A stretch of DNA of 64,000 nucleotides from Impatiens glandulifera (Eukaryota > Streptophyta > Magnoliopsida > Ericales > Balsaminaceae). Below the pieces are notes generated by a model. The model was given only the letters and a program-made list of their open reading frames with translations, was not told the origin of the DNA and did not search any database. The stretch is from NCBI RefSeq assembly GCF_907164915.1, contig NC_061863.1:39281382-39345381 (forward strand). The letters are read 5' to 3'. Made by a program: the position numbers and the translations under genes. Shown here piece by piece: positions 55,827 through 64,000 of this stretch (its first letter is position 1; each line of letters opens with the position of its first letter).

Positions 55827-56534
55827 TCATTTCTTAGACTTGAGCGTTTCCACCCTTTGAATATAATCTACCACTTTCTGGTAGTTCAGGATCTTAGGAG
55901 GGAGTGGGAAACTCTTACGAGGTTCGTTCAGACGATGACAGAGAATAGAACTGAGAGGACCATCAAAGCCAAAGATCTTCTTTCTAGCTACAACCATTCT
56001 GACAAGATTCCCGAAGAGGAAGCTTGTCCAGTTCACCGGAACACCCCTGGTGATAGCCACCATTATCTGAAAGAACTTCGTACAATACTTGTAGGAGGTT
56101 TCTTTAGACAGAAGGGATTTCGAAATGATATCACTTAGAAGAGCATATTCAACCTTCAGAAGGTTTTTCTTTCCATGAATATCTACTTCAGGGGTATCGG
56201 AAAAGACTTTTATCATCGAAATCATGAGGTTAGGGTGAGTGGTAGAGAAATCATCAATACCTTCTGTTGGGAGATGGAAAAACTCACCAAAAGATTCTTC
56301 TGTGAGCCATACCATCTGGCCCATTACTGCACTAGCAATAACATTATCTTGATAGAAGCTAGCGGTTTGGAAGAATTCGTTGACAAGTTGTTCATGGTAG
56401 GTTTCATGAGGGGTAAGAAATCTTCTCAGCCCTGAAGCTTTTATAGAATCGAACATCCTTTGCATGCCCAGAGATTCAAGAGTGGAAACAGATTGAAAGT
56501 CTACTTGAATCGATTTTGGTCGGAAAGGCAGCAT
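55827..56534 (-). CDS. Extra ORF of element C (PF20167-like)
   Basis: Uninterrupted 235-codon ORF, MLPFRPKSIQVDFQSV...VETLKSKK. It contains SLGMQRMFDSIKASGLRRFL, LTEESFGEFFHLPTEGIDDF and LLKVEYALLSDIISKSLLSK, parallel to the first extra ORF of element B. The pattern F-x-L-P-T-E-G and the later helical stretch recall a plant retroelement domain found after pol in asterid Copia elements. No signal peptide or membrane helix is evident, so I would not call it an envelope. It lies between pol and the 3' LTR, with a leader of about 700 bp upstream that may be an intron or subgenomic promoter. Function unknown. Confidence 0.55.
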   Translation of the reverse strand: MLPFRPKSIQVDFQSVSTLESLGMQRMFDSIKASGLRRFLTPHETYHEQLVNEFFQTASFYQDNVIASAVMGQMVWLTEESFGEFFHLPTEGIDDFSTTHPNLMISMIKVFSDTPEVDIHGKKNLLKVEYALLSDIISKSLLSKETSYKYCTKFFQIMVAITRGVPVNWTSFLFGNLVRMVVARKKIFGFDGPLSSILCHRLNEPRKSFPLPPKILNYQKVVDYIQRVETLKSKK

Positions 56535-57295
56535 TTTGATTTGATGAACAAGGATTTGAGAGACTTACAAGATTCGACTTCTAAAGAGAGAAAGAGGGAT
56601 TTCAAGAATCTTCTATCTTTTAGAGTAAATGAACCTATTAATATCGGGGTTTTAATCATGAAGAAGAATACTAATGATTGCTCATACCGTCAAGAATTCA
56701 AAAAGACAGTTCCCAATAAACAGCATTTAATGTTAGCATGAAATAGAACGTCTAATACTAAGTGTACAAGCAAAAGATGTCAGAAATATTAGTCATTTCT
56801 TGCATATTGAGAGACACGTGTCTTCAATTCTTTTGAGGAATGACTGATTTATTTTTCGGCGGGAAAGAGAACTTAAACAGACATCATTAAAGGACAGCTG
56901 TCCTAAATGCCAGAAGATGAAGAGTCTAATTACACCAGTAGTTAGACGTTTTATTCTCCTTTTGACATTCTCAACTTCTTTTTGAAAATCAGTCTATTAG
57001 ACGTGTACGTCTAATTATGCTATAACAACACGTGAGACACGCGTGTTTAATTTGACGTGAGCATCCTCTTGCTCATGATGTAAAAACGTCTAACGTCTAT
57101 TAGGCGTGTCCGTCTAATAGATGCATCCGTCTAACCAAGCAGGTTAAAATAACCAAGACAATGATTTCATATAAAGATGAAACTGCTCAGGAAGAAGTTC
57201 ATCTAAGTAGTTGTGTTTCTCAAACTCTAAATGCTTAGGACAAGTTAAGACCTCCGTCTTTCATATCTGTTCAGTTTCATTTTGAATAATACGTT
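56535..57295 (-). other. Spacer between pol and extra ORF of element C
   Basis: No ORF of note on minus. A few isolated GTCTAAT motifs (56930-57130) occur outside the LTR, and a purine run GAGGGGGAACG lies near 57293-57303, resembling a second, internal polypurine tract. Confidence 0.45.
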
Positions 57296-57299
57296 CCCC

Positions 57300-60200
57300 C
57301 TCAATTTATGCACATAATTACGTCAATCAAGATCAACAAGACATAGCATGTTTCTAAAATGAGAAAACATAGCTTCAGGTAGAGGTTTCGTGAAAATGTC
57401 TGCATTTTGTTGATCTGTAGGAACATGTTCAAGACGGATTTGCTTCTAATTGACGTGTTCTCAGATGAAATGATGCCTGATTTCAATATATTTTGTCCGA
57501 GAATGCAGAACAGGATTGTAGGATATTACGATGACACTTGTTTTGTCGTAGAAAATTGGAGATTCATCAGCCTCAATCCCATAGTCTCTGAGCTGTTGTT
57601 GAATCCACAAAACTTGAGAGCAACAACTACCAGTTGCAAGATACTCTGCTTTAGCTGTAGAAGTTGCCACAGAAGTCTGCTTCTTGCTGAACCATGTGAT
57701 TAGACGATCTCCAAGGAACTGACAAGTTCCACTAGTGCTTTTTCTATCAATTTTGCATCCTGTATAATCTGAATCTGAGAAACTGATTAAGTTGAAACTA
57801 GAATCCTTCGGATACCACAGTCCCACATTTTGAGTTCCCTTCAAGTATTTAAGAATGCGTTTAGCAGCAGTAAAATGAGAGAGTTTAGGATCAGCCTGAA
57901 ATCTGCCACAGACACCAACAACAAATTGAATGTCTGGCCTTCTAGCTGTTACATATAGTAAGGAACCAATGAGTCCTCTATATGCTGTAACATCTACACT
58001 TTAGCCACCTTCATCCTTGTCCAATTTAGCTGAAGAGCTCATTGGAGTAGCTGCTGCAGAACAGTTCTCCAAACCAAATTTCTTCAGCAATTCTTTGGTG
58101 TATTTGGCCTGGTTGATGAGAGTTCCGTTTTCTAGCTGACGGATTTGAAGCCCAAGGAAGAATGTAAGTTCTCCCATCATGCTCATTTCAAACCTATCCT
58201 GCATCAGCTTGGAAAATTTCTCATACAGTTTGGGGTTAGTTGACCCAAAGATAATGTCATCAACATATATCTGAACAAGTAATATATGGGAATCTTTAGC
58301 AAATCTAAACAGGGTTTTATCAACAACAAAATCATGATCAAATAAGAAATTGGTTAAGGTGTCATACCAAGCTCTAGGAGCTTGTTTTAGACCATACAAT
58401 GCTTTGTTAAGCCTATAAACATGATTAGGTAAAACATGATCTAAGAAACTAGGGGGTTGTTCACCATATACTTCTTCATTTAATTTTCCATTTAAAAATG
58501 CACTTTTCACATCCATTTGAAAAACTTTAAAATTCTTAAATGATGCATATGCTAGGAAGATTTTGATTGCCTCTAGTCTTGCAACCGGTGCAAAAGACTC
58601 ATCAAAATCAATACCTTCTTCTTGTCTGTATCCTTGAGCAACTAAGCGAGCTTTGTTTCTAATGACTAGGCCATCTTCACTAAGCTTGTTTCTAAAAACC
58701 CATCTTGTTCCTATAACTGACTTATCAGTTGGTCTAGGAGTAAGATACCATACTTTATTTCTATCAAATTAGTTTAACTCCTCTTACATAGCATTGATCC
58801 AATCTGGATCAACTATAGCTTCACCAATTTTCTTTGGTTCAATTTGAGAAATAAATGCAGAATTGGCCATTTCATCCATCAACTGACGTCTTGTCATTCG
58901 AGGAGAAAAAGGGTGACCAATTATCAGTTTTGGTGGATGATTTCTGTTCCATCTAAAGTTGGAACCAAGGGGATTGGTAATCTGAACCGATGACACCACG
59001 ACATCCAAACTCTCAACATCTTGTTGAACATGAGTTTGTACATCTGGTTGAGCTTCAACCGGATCAGCCACATGATCAGATATAGCGATCCGCTTGTCCA
59101 AGGTTTCTTCTTCTTCACTTACAGACTCAAGACTAGCCGCTTGTAGTCTGTCAGCAAGATCAATGGGTTCTTTGGATTTGCTCTCAACAGGCTCATCAAA
59201 AATTACATAAAGGAATTCTTCAACAGTCTGTGTTCTTTTGTTGTATACTCTGTAAGCCTTGCTTACTGATGAGTATCCCAACATGAATCCTTCATCTGCT
59301 TTAGCGTCAAAAGCATTCAAATAAACCTTTCCATTATTATGGATAAAACATTTACACCTAAAAATCTTAAAGTACGAAACTGTGGGAATTCTCCCATAAT
59401 ACAGTTCATAGGGAGTTTTATCAAAACGTTTGTTGATTATTGACCGGTTTTGAGTATAACAAGCAGTACTAATGGCTTCCGCCCAGAATCTCTGAGGAAC
59501 ATCTGATTCAGCAAGCATAGATCTTGCTGCTTCCTTCAGAGTCCTCACTCTTCTCTCAGCAATGCCGTTTTGCTGTGGAGTTTTGGCACTAGACAACTCG
59601 TGCCTAATCCCCGTCTCCTCAAGATAAGATGATAGATATCTGTTAGTGAATTCAGTTCCCTGATCACTTCTGATACATGTGATATTTAGAGATTTCTGAT
59701 TCTGAATTCCTCTAAATATCCTAATCAAATTTTCAGCAGTTTTATCTTTTGATGGTAAAAATGCAACCCATATAAAACGTGAAAAGTCATCAATAACAAT
59801 TAAGGCAAATCTCATTCCTCCTACACTTTTTATAGGAATTGGACCAAAAAGATCCATATGTAAAAGTTCTAGGATACGGTTGGATTGAGATTTCCCTTTG
59901 CTTTTGAACAATGATCTTCCCTGTTTGCCTAACTGGCAAGTAGTGCAAATCTTGTCCTTTGAAAACTGAAGGTTGGGTAAACCAATAACTAAATTGTTTG
60001 AACAAATGTTGTTGATGGTTTTAAAATTCAAGTGGTTCAAATGTTTATGCCATAACCATTTTTGGTCATTTTTGGCAATCATGCACATATGATCAGATGT
60101 TTCTTTTTGCCAATTCATTTTATATGAGTTTCCAACTCTACTTCCAGTTAATAAAATATTTCCATCTTGGTCTTTAACTAAACATGCATGATTTTGAAAA

Positions 60201-60315
60201 TCTACTGACAAACCATTATCACATAGTTGACTGATACTGATTAAATTATAACACAAGTTGTCAACTAGCAGCACATCATCAATGGTTAGGTTACCATGGA
60301 TAATCTTACCCTTAC
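57300..60315 (-). pseudogene. Copia pol of element C (integrase, RT, RNase H)
   Basis: Order on minus: GAG-pre-integrase and integrase in a 496-codon open frame (58784-60274), with WHKHLNHLNFKTIN, CTTCQLGKQ, LLHMDLFGPIPIKSVGG (Asp), CIRSDQGTEFTN (Asp) and SSAKTPQQNGIAERRVRTLK (Glu). Then, after stops near 58750-58784, comes RT. The RT part 58001-58516 has [20 protein letters not shown] and [14 protein letters not shown], so catalytic YVDD is kept. RNase H is 57461-57844 (CKIDRKSTSGTCQFLGDRLI, STAKAEYLATGSCCSQVL), ending with DIFTKPLPEAMFSHFRN at about 57320. Four or more stops interrupt the chain. It is better preserved than element B. Confidence 0.9.
60311..60315. repeat. TSD of solo LTR D, left
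   Basis: CTTAC, identical to 61585-61589. Confidence 0.85.
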
Positions 60316-60374
60316 TGTTAGATAAAATTAGATCGGTTAATAGAACTTAAAAAAAACAAACTTCTTTAGCAGGA

Positions 60375-60482
60375 AACGGTCAAGCTACTCAACCGGTCAA
60401 GTTACTCAACCGGTCAAGCTACTCAACCGGACAAGTTACTTAACCGGTCAAGCTACTCAACCGGCCAAGTTACTCAATTCGT
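60375..60482 (+). repeat. AACCGGTCAAG short-motif array (solo LTR D)
   Basis: Six or seven units of ACTCAACCGGTCAAG(C/T)T, about 17 bp each. ACCGGT is palindromic. Scattered CCGGTC/AACCGA motifs continue to about 60600 and again at 61290-61400. Confidence 0.9.
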
Positions 60483-60929
60483 CAAACAATCCAACCGAAC
60501 AAGAAGATAAGACCGGTCAAATCAGAAGGCCAAAGTCATTGAACATTCGGTCAATCTGAAGTCATGGAAAAACCGGAATCCACCCGGTTAACATAAACAA
60601 CCGACCAGTACAAATAGACACTTCGAGCATCTGTTGAGGATGATACCGAAGGGACAGACTTTAGTATTGCCATATTCATACAAGTCTGAAGATAATCTAC
60701 AGGCTGCAGAAGATCATCCGGCAGGATCTTTCCACTCCAAGATAAATCAGAGACGCAATCTTCCAGGTACAGGCAACTGTCCAACCGACAGTTGCCATAT
60801 TGAGTAAAAGACAAACCTAGCCGGTTTGACCTATACATTGAAGCCTAGACTGCCAGGTCTGAATCACTGAACCTCTGTTCAACCAATAGAACCCAAGGAA
60901 ATGAAATGTGACCGTTGGCACATTTCACC

Positions 60930-60939
60930 TATAAAAGAG
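60930..60939 (+). promoter_or_regulatory. TATA box of solo LTR D
   Basis: CTATAAAAGAGG context, about 615 bp into the LTR and downstream of the motif array, followed by a leader rich in CAAG/CTAC. A typical LTR promoter; if active it would transcribe plus into element C. Confidence 0.6.
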
Positions 60940-61584
60940 GGAGCTGAAGAGGAGTAAATGCAGTTACTTGTTCTAAGAGATTTCAACTACCCAAGTTATC
61001 AGTTCTACCAACTACAAGCTCTAAGATTTATTGCAAGTTCATTTCTCTACAAGGTTTAGAGCTTAAGAGTTTATTTCAAGAGTGATTACAATTTCGGTAA
61101 AAATTGTACGAGTGTCATCGAGCAGAAAATAAGCCTCGATCGGATTTTTTGTGTGTATTCCTTAGTGAATATCCTTCTCGCGGTTTTGAGAGAAGGGGTG
61201 ACGTAGGAGTTTCATCTCCGAACATCCATAAAAACCCTGTCTTGTTCTTTACTTTCTGTCGGTTTCATACTCTAACCGATCTGTACTAACCTATTCATAT
61301 CGTTTTAACCGACCCTGCCTAAACCGAATTACCGAGTCCCAAAAACCGATCCATTATACTCCAAACCGACCTTATCTACATCTGGTTCTGTCCATCCATT
61401 GTGAGTGCTGCTTCAACCTGAAACAAACCACTTCCGCGCTTGAACTCGGTTCAAGGGTTTGTGACAGTTTGTATAGTATTGAAACCCCGGTGTTAATCTC
61501 TAACCAGATTAATCACCAAACCGTTGAGTGAGACGCGCTAACCGGCCAAACCCCAGTTCCCCAGCCGCGACCTAGATCCTAACA

Positions 61585-61589
61585 CTTAC
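61585..61589. repeat. TSD of solo LTR D, right
   Basis: CTTAC, identical to 60311-60315. Confidence 0.85.
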
Positions 61590-61815
61590 CCATGGTCTTA
61601 CCCTACTTGTTGTCACCAAATGTGATTTTAGGTTCAGAGCAGTCTGATATATCAGTGAGAAGCCGTCTGTTTCCAGTCATATGCCTAGAGCATCTGCTAT
61701 CAAGATACCATACAGATTCCTCCAGTCCTTTTATTTGTACCTACATAAATATATATTTACAATCTTTTGGTACCCACCTTTAATTGGGTCCTCGATCAAT
61801 CAGTCCCTTAGGAAT
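61590..61815 (-). pseudogene. Copia protease region of element C
   Basis: The minus strand reads VWYLDSRCSRHMTGN, then LLTDISDCSEPKITFGDNK, a stop and GKTMG. The usual Copia protease active site is D-S-G; here it is D-S-R. Together with the stops upstream and downstream this makes the protease inactive. The region joins gag (61816) to integrase (60274) across solo LTR D. Confidence 0.75.
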
Positions 61816-62958
61816 TCATATTTGAGTTATTCTGATGGATTTCCCATTTTGTGTTGTGATTAATGCATAAGATTTTGACTTAGCAGATGACTTCCTGCTA
61901 GCCACTGATCCTTTGACTTTTGAAGAAGCTTTTCTTTTAAAACTCCTTGACTTAGAGTCAGGTTTTAAATCACCAAACTTATTAGCCTTTTCAAGCTTAT
62001 TCTTAAGCCAACTAATAGTTGGTGGAACATAAACTATTTCATTTTTAAAAGCCACTTCTTCATGAATATGATCAGATTCAATGTTAGTCATACTTCCTTT
62101 GACAAAACATATTGGCTTAAGTTTGTCATTTGGCTTTGACTTTTTGCAGGACAGGTCAGGGTCATTGCTATCAAATCCCAATCCGGATCTAGATCCAGAA
62201 GGTTTCAACATGCTGATCTGATATCTGACAGCATCACCAGACCTTGTCCATGCACTGACTATGTAGTTCAGTCTCTTGTTTTCAGATGAAAGAGTTTGAA
62301 TTTGTTCCTTGAGCATCTCATTCTCAGATGAGATCTCTATTAAGTTTTCATCAAAAACATTTGATTCGGGTTCTTGCTTTGAAAAAGGAACAGTTGATTC
62401 ATATTTAACTTTCATTTCAAAAAAAGAGTCAGCTAACTTTTTGTATTCAATAGCCATTTCATTGAGTGCATTAGTTAGCTCCTCGTTTGTAAATTCTGGT
62501 GCAGAGATATCATTTTCCTTAGATTGGTCATCTGCCATCAGGCATGTTACAGCTTCCTTCTCTTTTTTGGTGGAAGACTCTTCAGTATCAATGTCAGCCC
62601 ATCTGGATTTGTTTTGACTACAAATGAATGCGTTCTGGTTGTTCTTTGCTTGAGGGCTCACTCCATGGATCTGGCTGAGCTTATCCCATATTTCTTTTGC
62701 ATTGGAACATGACTTAATCTCACAGAACATCTTCGTGTTGAGAGACTGGAACAGAATGTTCTTAGCAACATTATCCAGGTTGTTGGTCACCTTATCTTCA
62801 GTGGTCCACTAACTTCTTGGCTTTGAGATCTTTATGGGACCATCGGTGATGACACTCCACATATCATAGTCAATAGCAGCCAAGTGAGCTTGCATTTTTA
62901 CCATCCACACATCATAGTTGTCCTTTGACAAAAGAGGGATTTCATTGATGCAAGACAT
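61816..62958 (-). pseudogene. Copia gag of element C
   Basis: Starts at ATG 62958 (MSCINEIPLLSKDNYDVW) with the Copia gag N-terminal pattern NYDVWMVKMQAHLAAIDYDMW. A TAG at 62809-62811 interrupts an otherwise continuous frame. After it come NILFQSLNTKMFCEIKSC and AKEIWDKLSQIHG, then an abrupt change to a Lys/Glu/Ser-rich segment with EEIWDK-like coils, ending KSIRITQI at 61816. The CCHC zinc knuckle expected in Copia gag is not visible, so an internal deletion after IHG is likely. Non-functional. Confidence 0.8.
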
Positions 62959-62992
62959 GCTTTGGGAACTTGATGCTTGAGAATAAAAACAA

Positions 62993-63005
62993 GGCTCTGA
63001 TAACA
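62993..63005 (-). promoter_or_regulatory. Primer-binding site of element C
   Basis: TGTTATCAGAGCC on minus, close to the TGGTATCAGAGC initiator-Met-tRNA complement, two bases inside the 5' LTR. Confidence 0.75.
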
Positions 63006-63007
63006 AT

Positions 63008-64000
63008 TGATAGGATCGGCTTTCTCAATAGAGACGGGGGTCTGGCTAATGAAAAAGGCTTATGAAAAACGGTTTGATAGAAATCCTGTTAGGGATTAAT
63101 ATCTCTTTCTATTCTACGCAAACTTGTGTAAACACTTGAAACAGATTCAAGGCGGAATTGTTTACTTGGGTTTAAAACATAAGATGAAATATGAAAAGAT
63201 GACAGAAAAGAAGACCACAACAGTTTGTTTATGGATGTTTGGAGAAACTCTCCTACGTCACCCCTTCTTCCAACCACCGGAAATATTCACTATATGATGA
63301 GAATCAAATACAGTTTATACACACACTTAGCTCACTATTGAACAGAACACTTTATGTTCAATTACAAGAAGATGAAAAATATCACTCAGCTAATGGTGTT
63401 TTGATTCTAGCTCTCTCTCTCGATTCACAAACAGTACAATCAGAAAGAAGCTTCACAAAATAAATTCAGTAAGCAAGATGATTGAGTAGTCTCTCTCTGC
63501 AAAATCAGAATACTTGTTCGTAAGATTGGTTTGAAAGATGATAAAGTCGCTGCTTCGTCCGTTGCTCTAAGGATTGATTAAATACTGAGCAGGAGCCAAC
63601 GGTAGAATCTTCAAGAATGATACGTGGTGCTCTTCCATTGGAAAGACTCCATTGTACACAGCAGGATCTGAGCACAAGGATCGTGGTCGTACCGATCTGG
63701 TAGTGCGCCGAATATTCCATCAGAAATGTACTTGCAAAACGGGTAATGTGAGGAAAATTCTCTTACGTTTCCTTGATTGGATGTATATAGCTGTTGTACT
63801 AATCTTCACAAGAACGTGGAGCAGGAGTAGGGTACAGCTATAGCACGTGGGTAGGAGAAATGCTAGATTTAAGCGTACTGCTTAAACAGAGCATCAGACG
63901 TATTTCAGTTAGACGGATTTGGGAAAATCAGTCTAATGAAATAAGTCAACTCCTTCTAATGAAAACGTCTATTAGACCGCCTGGTCTAATATAATTAGAC
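63008..64000 (-). mobile_element. 5' LTR of Copia element C, cut by window end
   Basis: Starts TGATAGGATCGGC and follows the 3' LTR (53317 on) closely, including ACGTCACCCCTTCTTCC and GTAGTGCGCCGAATATTCC. The GTCTAAT array begins at about 63890 and runs out of the window. Element C is therefore longer than 10.7 kb, including solo LTR D. Confidence 0.9.

Larger units (their letters stand above)
60316..61584 (+). mobile_element. Solo LTR D, plus orientation, inside element C
   Basis: TGTTAGATAAAATTAG...GATCCTAACA, 1,269 bp, with an exact 5-bp duplication. Internal blocks GGGGTGACGTAGGAG..TTTC and CATCCATAAA match the R/U5 part of the other LTRs in reverse, so it is a related family. A TATAAAAGAG box is at 60930-60939. 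It separates protease from integrase coding of element C; without it the frame reads from GKTMG to KIIHGNLTIDDV, as in other Copia proteins. Confidence 0.9.

Noticed and set aside
55827..56534. Calling the extra Copia ORF an envelope protein
   Set aside because: No signal peptide, membrane anchor or cleavage site is visible; only its position resembles SIRE env-like ORFs.

Overview
This is nuclear DNA of a flowering plant. It has GT-AG introns, long AT-rich intergenic stretches, LTR retrotransposons, a FAR1-type MULE and an endogenous caulimovirid. The retroelements carry an extra non-pol ORF of a kind I associate with asterid, possibly Lamiales, genomes; this is a weak taxonomic hint only. 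I see one ordinary host gene, a nodulin-like major facilitator transporter on the minus strand (7025-11655, two exons). Almost everything else is mobile or viral DNA. I see no rRNA, tRNA or CRISPR locus.

Layout. 1-4400: relics of a Tat/Ogre-like Gypsy element (minus), with two copies of an ORF1-like segment, a primer-binding site and a candidate LTR. 4400-7000: AT-rich DNA with a TTA microsatellite and a dispersed repeat. 7025-11655: the transporter; its 2.9-kb intron holds a hAT-like non-autonomous element, and a related copy lies inverted at about 15.6-16.2 kb. 11.8-21.5 kb: AT-rich intergenic DNA with a Helitron-like element (18657-19267). About 21.55-28.53 kb: an almost genome-length endogenous pararetrovirus (minus) running from a Met-tRNA primer site through movement, capsid/CCHC, protease, RT and RNase H regions to a downstream ORF, a TATA box and a poly(A) signal. 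All its reading frames are broken.

29830-38342: an 8.5-kb MULE with about 105-bp terminal inverted repeats and a perfect 9-bp target duplication (GTTAAACAT). It carries two convergent genes: a ten-exon ULP-like (C48) cysteine peptidase gene on plus, and a 734-residue FAR1/MURA-type transposase on minus, open to its stop codon. Four arrays of the near-palindrome TTTCGGGACCCGAAA lie inside it. Two are in peptidase introns, one is between the two 3' ends, and one is in the presumed first intron of the transposase. The array strand follows the direction of transcription. I think this is the most interesting structure in the window.

38.9-64 kb: nested Copia elements, at least three levels deep. 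An old plus-strand Copia (E) is cut by a minus-strand SIRE-like Copia (B; LTR at 41875-43151, extra ORFs, pol to 53316). B is cut by a solo LTR (49398-51481, TSD AGTTG) and by a second minus-strand Copia (C, 53317 to beyond the window). C is cut by another solo LTR (D, 60316-61584, plus strand, TSD CTTAC). Each LTR type carries its own short-motif, partly palindromic array in its U3 part.
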